From Chromatiaceae bacterium (GTDB lineage Bacteria; Pseudomonadota; Gammaproteobacteria; Chromatiales; Chromatiaceae), in assembly GCA_025458165.1 (NCBI GenBank), contig JALOTB010000007.1, positions 1-62,086 on the forward strand: a DNA stretch of 62,086 bases, read 5' to 3'. Positions 26,860 through 36,236 of the stretch are shown one piece after another. Position 1 is the first letter of the stretch; every line of letters begins with the position of its first letter. The translations under genes were made by a program, and so were the position numbers. The notes beneath the pieces were generated by a model. It worked only from the letters and a program-made list of their open reading frames with translations. It was not told the DNA's origin and did no database searches.

Positions 26860-26878
26860 ATCGGTCTAACTTACCGAT
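26860..26878. promoter_or_regulatory. Inverted repeat ATCGGT-N7-ACCGAT in the cusR/efflux divergent region
   Basis: A 6-bp perfect inverted repeat lies 22 bp from the cusR start. Immediately right of it GTCA recurs (TTTGTCATC, GCGTCAGCC) with an inverted GTGAC. Either the palindrome or the GTCA repeats could be the response-regulator box; the canonical E. coli CusR box is not present. Position is the main support. Confidence 0.35.
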
Positions 26879-26973
26879 TTGTCATCTGGGCGTCAGCCTG
26901 GTGACGGGTGGCGGCCCCATACTCCGGGCGCAAGGACGCGGTCCGTAGACCAGTAACCAACCAGAACGACCCG

Positions 26974-28644
26974 ATGCTCAGAGCCCTCACCCTCGGCCTA
27001 GCCCTTCTGGCGAGCCCGCTTCCCGCCCACGAGGGCCACGACCATGGCCCGCCGCCAGCCGAGCCGACCGCGCAGGTCCTGGCGCCGCGGGTGGCGGCCG
27101 AGTCCGCGGACTTCGAGCTGGTCGCCATCCTGGCGGACGGCCTGCTCAAGATCTATCTCGACGACTTCGCGACCAACGCCCCGATCGAGAGGGCCGAGCT
27201 GGAGGTCGAAGGCGGCGCCTTCCGGGCCGAGGCGCGGCACCTCGGAGACGGGGTCTACGAGCTCGACCCCGGACCGCTCGCCCAACCCGGCGCCCATGAG
27301 CTGATCTTCACCGTCCAGACCGCCACCACGGCCGATCTCCTGCTCGGGAGGCTGGAGGTGCCGGACGAGTCGGCCGAGCTGGCCGAGACCGGAGGCCAGG
27401 ACCACGCCTGGTATGAGTCGGTCCCGCTACTGCAGGGGGCGGTCGTCGTGCTCGCCCTCTGCGCGCTGGTCCTCCTCGCCTGGCGCGACCGGCGCGCGCC
27501 CCCCGCCATCGGCCTGCTGGCGGCGGTGCTCCTCGCCTGCGCGCTCGCCGACCTCGGCAGCCCGAGGTCGGCCCTAGCCCACGAGGGCCACGACCACGGC
27601 GAGCCCGCTGCCCTCCCCCCCACTGCCGCCGCCAACACCCCCATCCGCCTGCCGGACGGAAGCCTCTTCGTCCCCAAGCCGGTGCAGCGTCTGCTGGGGC
27701 TCCGCACCGCGCGGGCGGCGCCCGGGGAGTGGCCCGACACCTTTACCCTGACCGGGCACGTGATCCCAGACCCGAACGCCAGCGCCCTGGTCCAGGCCCC
27801 GCTGCCGGGGCGTATCGAGCTGCCGGAGACGGGCCTGCCGCTGCTCGGCGAGCGCGTAGAGCAGGGTCAGACCCTTGCCTACCTGGTGCCGATCCTCGAC
27901 GCGGTGGATCGCACCACCCTGCTCGCCGAGGTCGCCGAGCTCGACGGGCGCATCCGCATCCTGGCGCGGAACCTGGAGCGCCTGCGCCAGCTCGGGGCCA
28001 ACGCCCCGCGCCAGGAGCTGGAGCAGACCGAGACCGAGCACGAGAGCCTGGTCGCCCGGCGCGCCGCCATCGTCGACAGCCTCGAAGAGCGCCTGCCGCT
28101 CACCGCCCCGGTGGCCGGGGTGCTCGCCCTGCGCAACGCCACCCCGGGCCAGATCGTCTCTGGCCGAGAGACCCTGTTCAGCCTGGTCGACCCCGAGCGC
28201 CTGTGGGTCGAGGCCCTGCTCTACGACACCGACCACGCGACCCACTTCGTCGCCGCGACCGCACGGACGGCCGAGGGCCGGGAGCTGCGCCTCACCCCGC
28301 TGGGGGGCGGCTATGAGCTCCGCGGTCACGCCCTACCCATCCAGTTCCGCATCGAGCCCGACCCGACCGGGCCCGACGAGCCCTACCTGGTGGTGCGCCA
28401 GCCACTGAGCGTCACCGCGCAGATGCACCACGGCAGCCGCGGCCTGCGCATCCCGACCGCCGCCATCCAACGCGGCACGGACGGGCGCGACCGGGTCTGG
28501 CTTCACGTGCGCCCGGAGCACTTCCGCGCGGCCGCAGTCGAGGCCCGCGACCTCGGCGGCGGCTACAGCGTGGTGACCCAGGGGCTCGCGGCCGGCGACC
28601 GGGTGGTCACCCAGGGCACCGCCCTGCTCCACCAGGTGCGCTGA
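26974..28644 (+). CDS. RND efflux periplasmic adaptor with N-terminal fused HEGHDHG domain
   Basis: 556 aa. A signal peptide (MLRALTLGLALLASPLPA) is followed by HEGHDHG (19-25) and an Ig/FixH-like beta domain (about 40-145). Then come two hydrophobic segments (about 149-172 and 176-200), a second AHEGHDHG (203-209) and the membrane-fusion core: TGHVIPDPNASALVQAPLPG, a coiled-coil hairpin rich in Glu/Arg/Leu (about 305-365), APVAGVLALRNATPGQIVSG, and a C-terminal beta domain. It links the RND pump to an outer-membrane channel. The first half looks like a separate metal-binding exported protein fused in front. GTG 28655 of the pump follows after 10 bp. Confidence 0.85.
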   Translation: MLRALTLGLALLASPLPAHEGHDHGPPPAEPTAQVLAPRVAAESADFELVAILADGLLKIYLDDFATNAPIERAELEVEGGAFRAEARHLGDGVYELDPGPLAQPGAHELIFTVQTATTADLLLGRLEVPDESAELAETGGQDHAWYESVPLLQGAVVVLALCALVLLAWRDRRAPPAIGLLAAVLLACALADLGSPRSALAHEGHDHGEPAALPPTAAANTPIRLPDGSLFVPKPVQRLLGLRTARAAPGEWPDTFTLTGHVIPDPNASALVQAPLPGRIELPETGLPLLGERVEQGQTLAYLVPILDAVDRTTLLAEVAELDGRIRILARNLERLRQLGANAPRQELEQTETEHESLVARRAAIVDSLEERLPLTAPVAGVLALRNATPGQIVSGRETLFSLVDPERLWVEALLYDTDHATHFVAATARTAEGRELRLTPLGGGYELRGHALPIQFRIEPDPTGPDEPYLVVRQPLSVTAQMHHGSRGLRIPTAAIQRGTDGRDRVWLHVRPEHFRAAAVEARDLGGGYSVVTQGLAAGDRVVTQGTALLHQVR

Positions 28645-28654
28645 GGCCGAGACG

Positions 28655-31600
28655 GTGTTCGAGCGCATCGTCACGGCGAGCCTCCGCCAGCGCCTGCTGG
28701 TCCTGGCCGCGACCCTCATCCTGATCGGCTACGGGATCTACCAGGCGCGGCAACTGCCGGTCGACGTCCTGCCGGCGCTCGACAAGCCCACGGTCACCCT
28801 GATGAGCGAGGCCGAGGGCATGGCCCCCGAGGAGGTCGAGCAGCTCGTCAGCTTCCCGCTGGAGGCGGCGGTCAAGGGCCTGCCGGGGGTGACTCGGGTG
28901 CGCTCGGTCTCGGGTGTGGGGCTCTCCGTCGTCTATGTCGAGTTCGACTGGGGCACCGACCTCTACCGCAACCGCCAGCAGGTGGCGGAGCGCCTCACGG
29001 TGGTCGGCTCCCAGTTACCGGCCGGGGTGACGCCCCACATGGGTCCGGTGACCTCGATCATGGGCGAGATCATGCTCGTCGCACTCTACCCCGAGGACGG
29101 GGCGGTGACGCCGATGGAGGTGCGCGACCTGGCGGACTGGGTGGTGCGGCCTCGGCTGCTGACCATCCCGGGGGTCTCGCAGGTGATCCCGATCGGCGGC
29201 GAGGTGCGCCAGGCCCAGATCAAGCCGAACCTGCGCCTGATGGGGGACCTGGAGATCGGGCTGGCGGAGCTGGAGTCGGCGGTGCAGGGCTTCGCCCGCA
29301 ACACGAGCGGCGGCTTCCTGGAGCGGCAGTCCCAGGAGTACCTGATCCGCAACATCGCCCGCACCACGCGGCTGGAGGACCTGAAGAACCTGGTCGTCGC
29401 CCAGCGCGAGGGGGCCCCGATCCTGCTCCGCCAGGTGGCGGAGGTGCGCTGGGCGGCGCGGGTCAAGCGCGGCGACGCGAGCTTCAACGGGGCACCGGCG
29501 GTGATCCTCTCGGTGCAGAAGCAGCCGCAGGCGGACACCCTGAGCCTGACCCGCGAGGTCGAGTCGGCCCTCGACGCACTCTGGGGCACCCTCCCCCCCG
29601 GCACCCTGGGCAAGGAGGTCCTGTTCCGCCAGGCCGACTTCATCGCCGCCTCGGTCGCCAACGTCCAGGAGGCCCTGCGCGATGCCGCGATCATCGTCGC
29701 GGTCGTGCTCCTCCTCTTTCTGATGAACCTGCGCACCACCCTGATCTCCCTGGTCGCGCTGCCGGTCTCCCTCCTGTCGACGGCCCTGGTGTTCTACGCG
29801 CTGGGGCTCTCGATCAACACCATGACCCTGGGCGGGCTCGCCATCGCCATCGGCGAGCTGGTCGACGATGCGGTGGTCGGGGTAGAGAACGTGCTGCGCC
29901 GGCTGCGCGAGTGGAAGCGGTCCGGGGCCGACCGCGGGTCGGTCGTCCAGGTCATCGCCGATGCCACCCTGGAGGTGCGCTCGGCCATCCTCTACTCGAC
30001 CCTGATCATCGTCCTCGTCTTCGTGCCGCTCTTCGCGCTGCCCGGCATCGAGGGGCGGCTCTTCACCCCGCTCGGCGTCGCGTACATCACCGCGATCCTC
30101 GCGAGCACGCTGGTCTCGATCACCCTGACCCCGGTGCTCTGCTACTGGCTGCTGCCGCGGGCCAGACTCATGGAGCGCGGCGACGGCCCCCTGGTGCGCG
30201 GGCTCAAGGCCCTGGACCGGCGGGTGCTCGGCTGGTCCTACGGCAATGCCCGCCTGCTGCTCGGGGCCGCGCTCCTCACCGTCGCCGCGGCGGCCGCCTC
30301 GGTGCCCTTCTTCCCGCGGAGCTTCCTGCCGTCCTTCAACGAGGGGACGCTGACCATCAACGTCCTGCTCAACCCCGGCAGCTCGCTCGCCGAGTCGAAC
30401 CGGGTCGGGACCCTCGCCGAGGCCCTGATCCGCGAGGTCCCCGAAGTCATCAAGACCGGCCGGCGCACCGGCCGGGCCGAGCTCGACGAGCACGCCGAGG
30501 GCGTGCACTACTCGGAGATCGACGTCGATCTGGCCCCATCGGAGCGAAGCCGGGAGGAGATCCTCGGAGACATCCGCGTCCGCCTCGCCCCGCTGCCAGC
30601 CGCGGTGAGCCTGGGTCAGCCCATCGCCCACCGCATGGACCACCTGCTCTCCGGCATCCGCGCCCAGATCGCGATCAAGGTCTTTGGCGACGACCTCGAC
30701 ACCCTGCGCGCCCTGGCCGAGGACCTGCGCCAGCGCCTCGCCACGGTCCCCGGCCTGGTCGACCTGCAGGTCGAGAAGCAGGTGCGCATCCCGCAGGCCC
30801 AGGTGCGGGTGGACTACGCGCGGGCGGCGGCCTTCGGCATCACCCCGGCGGCGGTCAACGACGCACTGGCCACGCTGGTCGGCGGCAAGGAGGTCGCGCA
30901 GATCATCGAGGACAACCGCCGGGTCGGCGTGGTCCTGCGTGTGGCCGACTCCGACCGCACGCCCGAGGGCCTGAGCGACCTACTCATCGAGACACCGGGC
31001 GGACACCTGCCGCTGCGTATGATCGCCGCGGTGGAGGAGACCGACGGCCCCAACCAGGTCAGCCGAGACAACGGCCGGCGGCGTATCGTCGTCTCCGCCA
31101 ACAGCGACGGGACCCACCTCGGCAGCCTGGTCGCCGAGGTGCGCCGGACGATGGCCGAGCTGCCCCTGCCCGAGGGCTATTTTCTGAGCCTGGAGGGCCA
31201 GTTCCAGGCCCAGGAGCAGGCCACCCGGCTGATCGGCCTGCTGTCGATGGTGTCGCTCGCGCTGATCTTTCTGATCCTATATAGCCGCTACCGATCCTCC
31301 CGTCTGTCCCTGATGATCATGGCCAATGTGCCGCTCGCACTGGTCGGAGCGGTGATCGCGCTGCACCTCTCGGGCCAGACCCTGTCGGTCGCAAGCCTGG
31401 TCGGTTTCGTGACCCTGACCGGCATCGCCACCCGCAACGGAATCCTCAAGATCGACCGCTACTTGGACCTGATGACCGCCGAGGGCCGGCCCTTCGGCCG
31501 CGAGCTCATCACCCAGGGCAGCCTGGACCGGCTCACCCCGGTACTGATGACGGCGCTGACCACCGTGCTCGCCCTGCTGCCGCTGCTCCTCGCCCCCGAG

Positions 31601-31789
31601 GCCCCGGGCAAGGAGATCCTCTACCCGGTGGCGCTGGTCATCTTCGGCGGGCTGATCTCCGCCACCCTGCTCGACACCGTCCTGACCCCAGTGATGTTCT
31701 ATCTCTGGGGCCAGAGACCCGCCGAACGGCTAATCGCCGGACGCGGCGGCGAGCCCCCGCCGGGCAAAACCGCCGCCGATGTCGCATAG
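28655..31789 (+). CDS. CzcA/CusA-family heavy-metal RND efflux pump
   Basis: 1044 aa inner-membrane proton-driven pump of the heavy-metal efflux (HME) branch. It has 12 predicted helices in the RND order with two large periplasmic loops. TM4 carries the acidic pair in IGELVDDAVVGVENVLRRL; QSQEYLIRNIARTTRLEDL and ADTLSLTREVE are family segments. The Met clusters typical of CusA are not obvious, so Zn/Co/Ni/Cd rather than Cu/Ag is possible, but I would not fix the substrate. Starts with GTG. No outer-membrane channel gene is in the operon. Confidence 0.9.
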   Translation: MFERIVTASLRQRLLVLAATLILIGYGIYQARQLPVDVLPALDKPTVTLMSEAEGMAPEEVEQLVSFPLEAAVKGLPGVTRVRSVSGVGLSVVYVEFDWGTDLYRNRQQVAERLTVVGSQLPAGVTPHMGPVTSIMGEIMLVALYPEDGAVTPMEVRDLADWVVRPRLLTIPGVSQVIPIGGEVRQAQIKPNLRLMGDLEIGLAELESAVQGFARNTSGGFLERQSQEYLIRNIARTTRLEDLKNLVVAQREGAPILLRQVAEVRWAARVKRGDASFNGAPAVILSVQKQPQADTLSLTREVESALDALWGTLPPGTLGKEVLFRQADFIAASVANVQEALRDAAIIVAVVLLLFLMNLRTTLISLVALPVSLLSTALVFYALGLSINTMTLGGLAIAIGELVDDAVVGVENVLRRLREWKRSGADRGSVVQVIADATLEVRSAILYSTLIIVLVFVPLFALPGIEGRLFTPLGVAYITAILASTLVSITLTPVLCYWLLPRARLMERGDGPLVRGLKALDRRVLGWSYGNARLLLGAALLTVAAAAASVPFFPRSFLPSFNEGTLTINVLLNPGSSLAESNRVGTLAEALIREVPEVIKTGRRTGRAELDEHAEGVHYSEIDVDLAPSERSREEILGDIRVRLAPLPAAVSLGQPIAHRMDHLLSGIRAQIAIKVFGDDLDTLRALAEDLRQRLATVPGLVDLQVEKQVRIPQAQVRVDYARAAAFGITPAAVNDALATLVGGKEVAQIIEDNRRVGVVLRVADSDRTPEGLSDLLIETPGGHLPLRMIAAVEETDGPNQVSRDNGRRRIVVSANSDGTHLGSLVAEVRRTMAELPLPEGYFLSLEGQFQAQEQATRLIGLLSMVSLALIFLILYSRYRSSRLSLMIMANVPLALVGAVIALHLSGQTLSVASLVGFVTLTGIATRNGILKIDRYLDLMTAEGRPFGRELITQGSLDRLTPVLMTALTTVLALLPLLLAPEAPGKEILYPVALVIFGGLISATLLDTVLTPVMFYLWGQRPAERLIAGRGGEPPPGKTAADVA

Positions 31790-31849
31790 CCCCGGCCCGA
31801 TCCCGACAACCCCGAGCCCGCATAGCCTTCAACCCGTTGGAGACGCCCC

Positions 31850-32302
31850 ATGAGACAGACAGTCGCCGCCTTACTCGCCCTCGGCCTCAGCCTGCCGGCA
31901 CTCGCACACGACGACGCCACGCTCGATGCGATGGAGTCGCCTAACGGCGGCCAGGTGCGCATGGCCGGCCCTTACCATTACGAGCTGGTGCTGGGGAAAA
32001 ACGCAGTCAGCGTCTACCTAACCGACCACGGCGACCAGCCGGTGCCAAGCGCCGGGGTGAGCGGCAACGCCATCATCCTGAGCGGCGCGCGATCGACGCT
32101 GGCCCTGTCCCCAGCCGGGGACAACCGCCTCGACGGCCAGGGCGAGTTCCAGATCGGTCCGGACATGCGGGCGGTGGTCTCGCTGACCTTCCCCGACGGC
32201 AACACCTGGCAGACCCGCTTCACGCCCTGGGAGCGCATGCAGCAAGCCCAGGGTGCCGCCCCAACGGGGGAGGCGCACTCGGGCGGGCATCATCACCACT
32301 GA
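31850..32302 (+). CDS. Exported His-tailed small protein of the efflux operon
   Basis: 150 aa with a signal peptide (TVAALLALGLSLPALA). The mature protein starts HDDATLDAMESPNGGQVRMA and ends in GEAHSGGHHHH, suggesting metal binding in the periplasm. The middle (YHYELVLGKNAVSVYLTDHGD, PDMRAVVSLTFPDGNTW) is similar in layout to the N-terminal domain of the adaptor encoded two genes upstream. I do not know a named family. It lies 60 bp after the pump and is probably a periplasmic metal chaperone or buffer. A GGGGC...GCCCC hairpin follows the stop. Confidence 0.7.
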   Translation: MRQTVAALLALGLSLPALAHDDATLDAMESPNGGQVRMAGPYHYELVLGKNAVSVYLTDHGDQPVPSAGVSGNAIILSGARSTLALSPAGDNRLDGQGEFQIGPDMRAVVSLTFPDGNTWQTRFTPWERMQQAQGAAPTGEAHSGGHHHH

Positions 32303-32360
32303 CCTCGGGGCCGGCATGCGAGCCCCGCCACGGGAAGCGCAAGCTCTCGCCCGCGACTGG

Positions 32361-33884
32361 CTACTCGACGACGACCGGGATCTTGCCGATGCGCGCGCGC
32401 CACTCGACCGGGCCGGACCGATGTACGGACTCGCCGCGGCTGTCGACAGCGACGGTGACGGGCATGTCCTCCACGACGAACTCCCGCACCGCCTCCATCC
32501 CGAGGTCGGGGAAGGCGATGAGCCGCGAGGCCTTGATCGCCTTGGCGACCAGATAGGCCGCCCCGCCGATGGCGATCAGATAGACGGCGTCGTGGCGGCG
32601 GATCGCCTCGATGGCGGCATCTCCCCGCTCGGCCTTGCCGATCATCCCGACTAGCCCGGTCTGGGCGAGGAGCGGCTCGGTGAACTTGTCCATGCGGGTC
32701 GCGGTGGTCGGGCCCGCGGGGCCGACGACCTCGTCGCCGACCGGGTCGACCGGCCCGACGTAGTAGATGAAGCGCCCGCTGAGATCGAGCCCCTCGGGCA
32801 GGGCCTCGCCGCGATCGAGTAGGTCGACGATGCGCTTGTGGGCCGCGTCGCGGCCGGTCAGCAGCCGCCCGGAGAGCAGCAGCCGCTCGCCCGGCTGCCA
32901 GGCGGAGATCTCCTCGCGCGTCACCCGCTCGAGGTCGACGCGCCGGGCACCGGCCGCGGCCTCCCAGGTCAGCTCAGGCCAGTCCTCGCGTCTTGGAGGC
33001 GCCAGCCGTGCCGGACCGCTGCCGTCGAGGCGAAACTCGACATGCCGGGTCGCCGCGCAGTTGGGGATGACCGCGACGGGGAGCGAGGCGGCGTGGGTCG
33101 GGTACTCGCGGATCTTGACGTCGAGCACGGTGGTCAGCCCGCCGAGCCCCTGGGCGCCGATGCCGAGGGCGTTGACCTTCTCGTAAAGCTCCAAGCGCAG
33201 CGCCTCAATCGCCGTCGCGGCCCCCCGCGCCCTGAGCTCGTGGATGTCGATGGGATCGAGCAGGGCCTCCTTGGCGAGCAGCATGGCCTTCTCCGCCGAG
33301 CCGCCGATGCCGATGCCGAGCATCCCCGGCGGGCACCAGCCGGCGCCCAGGGTTGGGACTGTTCGCAGGACCCAGTCGACCAGGCTGTCGCTCGGGTTGA
33401 GCACCGCGAAGCGCGCCTTGTTCTCGGAGCCGCCGCCCTTGGCCGCCAGACGGACCTCGACCTCCTCGCCGGGGACCAGCTCGACATGGACCACCGCCGG
33501 TGTGTTGTCGCCGGTGTTGCGCCGCTCACCGATCGGGGGCGACACCATCGATGCCCGAAGGACGTTGTCGGGGTGCGTATAGGCGCGGTGAACGCCCCGG
33601 TCGACCATCTCCTGCACGCTGAGCTTGGTGTCCCAGCGCACGCCCATGCCGACCTTGAGGAAGACCACCACCATGCCAGTGTCCTGGCAGATCGGCCGGT
33701 GGCCCTCGGCGCACATCCGCGAGTTGACCAGGATCTGCGCGATGGCGTCGCGCGCGGCCGGGGACTCTTCGGCGGCATAGGCCGCGGCGAGGGCGTGCAG
33801 GTAGTCCGATGGGTGGTAGTACGAGATGTACTGCAGGGCATCGGCAATGCTCTGGATAAAGTCGTCTTCGCGGATGAGGGCCAC
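32361..33884 (-). CDS. fumA: Class I (iron-sulfur) fumarate hydratase
   Basis: 507 aa. It hydrates fumarate to malate in the TCA cycle using a 4Fe-4S cluster. Cluster Cys candidates are in CAEGHRPICQDTGM, LGAGWCPPGMLGIGIGGS and PNCAATRHVEF. The alpha-domain (about 1-300) and the beta-domain (TGRDAAHKRIVDLLDRGE, YVGPVDPVGDEVVGPAGPTT) are fused in one chain, as in FumA/FumB. RMDKFTEPLL and GKAERG match. The enzyme is oxygen sensitive. It lies alone, divergent from tRNA-Val; fumA versus fumB cannot be distinguished. Confidence 0.93.
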   Translation of the reverse strand: MALIREDDFIQSIADALQYISYYHPSDYLHALAAAYAAEESPAARDAIAQILVNSRMCAEGHRPICQDTGMVVVFLKVGMGVRWDTKLSVQEMVDRGVHRAYTHPDNVLRASMVSPPIGERRNTGDNTPAVVHVELVPGEEVEVRLAAKGGGSENKARFAVLNPSDSLVDWVLRTVPTLGAGWCPPGMLGIGIGGSAEKAMLLAKEALLDPIDIHELRARGAATAIEALRLELYEKVNALGIGAQGLGGLTTVLDVKIREYPTHAASLPVAVIPNCAATRHVEFRLDGSGPARLAPPRREDWPELTWEAAAGARRVDLERVTREEISAWQPGERLLLSGRLLTGRDAAHKRIVDLLDRGEALPEGLDLSGRFIYYVGPVDPVGDEVVGPAGPTTATRMDKFTEPLLAQTGLVGMIGKAERGDAAIEAIRRHDAVYLIAIGGAAYLVAKAIKASRLIAFPDLGMEAVREFVVEDMPVTVAVDSRGESVHRSGPVEWRARIGKIPVVVE

Positions 33885-33945
33885 GGGTCGGGGTCGGCTG
33901 TCTGTGACTTGGCTGGGTGGCGCAAGTATAGTGACCGCGCGCCCC

Positions 33946-33975
33946 TTGCGCGGGGCGGTTGCCGTTGTGTATGAT
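33946..33975 (+). promoter_or_regulatory. Promoter of tRNA-Val
   Basis: TTGCGC (33946-33951) and TATGAT (33970-33975) are spaced 18 bp, with the -10 ending 13 bp before the mature tRNA 5' end. A GC-rich segment follows the -10, as in stable-RNA discriminators. Confidence 0.5.
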
Positions 33976-33988
33976 CGCCGGCTCTTGC

Positions 33989-34065
33989 AGGCGCGTAGCT
34001 CAGTTGGTTAGAGCACCACCTTGACATGGTGGGGGTCGTTGGTTCGAGTCCAATCGCGCCTACCA
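33989..34065 (+). tRNA. tRNA-Val (GAC)
   Basis: 77 nt including an encoded CCA. The acceptor stem AGGCGCG/CGCGCCT pairs perfectly, the D-loop AGCTCAGTTGGTTAGAGC and T-arm GGTTCGAGTCC are standard, and the anticodon loop TTGACAT in the stem CCACC/GGTGG gives GAC. The discriminator base is A. Confidence 0.95.
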
Positions 34066-34071
34066 ACTCCC

Positions 34072-34153
34072 AAGCCGTCAGCTCTCCGCGGTGGGCACTT
34101 GGCCGGCGCACGCAGGCTGGGCCGACCGTCATAGGCTGACGGCTTTTGTTTTT
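34072..34153 (+). terminator. Long-range inverted repeat with T run after tRNA-Val
   Basis: AAGCCGTCAGC (34072-34082) pairs with GCTGACGGCTT (34135-34145) over a 52-nt loop and runs into TTTTGTTTTT. A competing short hairpin, CCGTCA (34126-34131) with TGACGG (34137-34142), uses the same 3' arm. Either version would terminate tRNA transcription; the alternative folds resemble an attenuator ahead of thrS, whose ATG is 80 bp downstream. Confidence 0.65.
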
Positions 34154-34232
34154 CCGACAACGGGCGTTTCATCGGAACGCGTAGCTCACGTGATCTCTGG
34201 TATCGATCACCACTGAATCCGCAGGCGACAGC

Positions 34233-36149
34233 ATGCCCACCATCACCCTCCCCGACGGCTCCCGGCGTACGTTCGACGCCCCCGTCTCCGTGCACGACCT
34301 GGCCCGGTCGATCGGCCCTGGCCTGGCCAAGGCCACGATCGCCGGAAAGGTGAACGGCCGCATGGTCGATACCGCCTACCTCATCGATGGGGACGCATCC
34401 GTCGCGATCATCACCGCTCGCGACGAGGAGGCGCTGGAGCTGCTGCGACACGATGCGGCGCACGTGATGGCACAGGCGGTGCAGGAGCTCTACCCCGGGA
34501 CGCAGGTCACCATCGGTCCCGCGATCGAGAACGGCTTCTACTACGACTTCGCCCGCGACGAGCCCTTCACGCCCGAGGACCTCGAGCGCATCGAGGCCCG
34601 CATGCACGAGATCGTCCAACGCGATCTCCCGATCCAGCGCGAGGTGTGGGACCGCGAGGAGGCCAAGCGGCTGTTCGCCGGCATCGGCGAGGGCTACAAG
34701 GTCGAGATCATCGACGACATCATCCCGGCCGGCGAAGAGGTCTCGATCTACCGCCAGGGTGACTGGTTCGATGTCTGCCGCGGCCCCCATCTGCCGAGCA
34801 CCGGCAAGCTCGGGGCGGGCTTCAAGCTGACCAAGGTCGCCGGGGCCTACTGGCGGGGCGACTCGCGCAACGCCATGCTCCAGCGCATCTACGGCACCGC
34901 CTGGCGCGACAAGAAGGAGCTTGCCAACTATCTGCACCGCCTGGAAGAGGCGGAGCGGCGCGATCACCGCAAGCTCGGCAAGCAGCTCGACCTCTTCCAC
35001 TTCCAGGACGAGGCCCCGGGCATGGCCTTCTGGCACCCCCGCGGGCTGATCCTCTTCCGGCTGGTCGAGGACTACATGCGCGAGCGGCTCGGGGACTACG
35101 GCTACGTGGAGGTCGAGACACCCCAGGTGCTCGACCGCAGCCTGTGGGAGCGCTCGGGGCACTGGGACAAGTTCGCCGGCGGCATGTTCACCACCCATCT
35201 GGACGAGCATGACTACGCCATCAAGCCGATGAACTGCCCGGGCCACATCCAGCTCTATAACCAGGGGCTGAAGAGCTACCGCGACCTACCGCTGCGGCTG
35301 GCGGAGTTCGGCGTGGTGCACCGCAACGAGCCCTCCGGGACCCTGCACGGCCTGATGCGCGCGCGCCGCTTCACCCAGGACGACGCCCACGTCTTCTGCA
35401 CCGAGAGCCAGCTCCGGTCCGAGGTCGCGACCCTCATCGACATGGTGTTCGAGACCTACCGCGACTTCGGCTTCGACGACATCGCGCTCGCCCTCTCGAC
35501 CCGCCCCGAGCAGCGTGTCGGCGCCGACGAGCTCTGGGACAAGGCCGAGTCGGCCCTCGCCGAGTCCCTCGCCGACAAGGGACTCGAGTACCGCCTGCAG
35601 CCCGGCGAAGGCGCCTTCTACGGCCCCAAGATCGAGTTCACCCTGAGCGACAGCATCGGCCGGAGCTGGCAGTGCGGGACCATTCAAGTCGACTTTTCCA
35701 TGCCGGGGCGGCTCGGCGCCTACTACATCGCCGAGGACAACAGCAAGCAGGTCCCAGTGATGATCCACCGCGCGATCCTGGGCTCCATGGAACGGTTCAT
35801 CGGCATCCTGATCGAGCACTATGCCGGTGCCTTCCCGGCCTGGCTGGCCCCCCTGCAGGCGGTGGTGCTCAATATCACCGACCGCCAGGCGCCGTACGTG
35901 GGTGAGGTCACTAAGGCGTTGCGTGACAAGGGCTTCCGCGCTGAGTCCGACTTGAGAAACGAGAAGATCGGCTTTAAGATCCGCGAGCACACGTTGCAGC
36001 GGGTGCCCTACCTGCTGGTGGTTGGTGACCGAGAGGTCGAGAGCCGCACGCTCGCCGTCCGCGATCGTTCCGGCAAAGACCTCGGTATCCTGGGGCTCGA
36101 GGACTTCATCGACCGCCTCGGCGGCGAGGTTGCTAACCGGACCCACTGA
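34233..36149 (+). CDS. thrS: Threonine--tRNA ligase
   Basis: 638 aa class II synthetase. N-terminal TGS domain ([20 protein letters not shown]), editing domain with [11 protein letters not shown] (73-83) and the Zn/editing Cys region [15 protein letters not shown], then the catalytic core with motif 2 [22 protein letters not shown], the Zn ligand Cys in MNCPGHI, and motif 3 [21 protein letters not shown]-terminal anticodon domain ends NRTH. Leads the thrS-infC-rpmI-rplT-pheS-pheT-ihfA cluster found in many gammaproteobacteria. Confidence 0.96.
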   Translation: MPTITLPDGSRRTFDAPVSVHDLARSIGPGLAKATIAGKVNGRMVDTAYLIDGDASVAIITARDEEALELLRHDAAHVMAQAVQELYPGTQVTIGPAIENGFYYDFARDEPFTPEDLERIEARMHEIVQRDLPIQREVWDREEAKRLFAGIGEGYKVEIIDDIIPAGEEVSIYRQGDWFDVCRGPHLPSTGKLGAGFKLTKVAGAYWRGDSRNAMLQRIYGTAWRDKKELANYLHRLEEAERRDHRKLGKQLDLFHFQDEAPGMAFWHPRGLILFRLVEDYMRERLGDYGYVEVETPQVLDRSLWERSGHWDKFAGGMFTTHLDEHDYAIKPMNCPGHIQLYNQGLKSYRDLPLRLAEFGVVHRNEPSGTLHGLMRARRFTQDDAHVFCTESQLRSEVATLIDMVFETYRDFGFDDIALALSTRPEQRVGADELWDKAESALAESLADKGLEYRLQPGEGAFYGPKIEFTLSDSIGRSWQCGTIQVDFSMPGRLGAYYIAEDNSKQVPVMIHRAILGSMERFIGILIEHYAGAFPAWLAPLQAVVLNITDRQAPYVGEVTKALRDKGFRAESDLRNEKIGFKIREHTLQRVPYLLVVGDREVESRTLAVRDRSGKDLGILGLEDFIDRLGGEVANRTH

Positions 36150-36236
36150 CGCCCGGCACGGCGTGCGCCTTCGCGATCGAATGCGGGGCGGCGCGCTGCG
36201 GGTGGCTTTTGTTTGAACCGACTGGAGGAATCTGCG

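Noticed and set aside
36213..36236. infC start at TTG 36213
   Set aside because: It lies upstream of the perfect Shine-Dalgarno GGAGGAA, which is correctly spaced only for ATC 36237.
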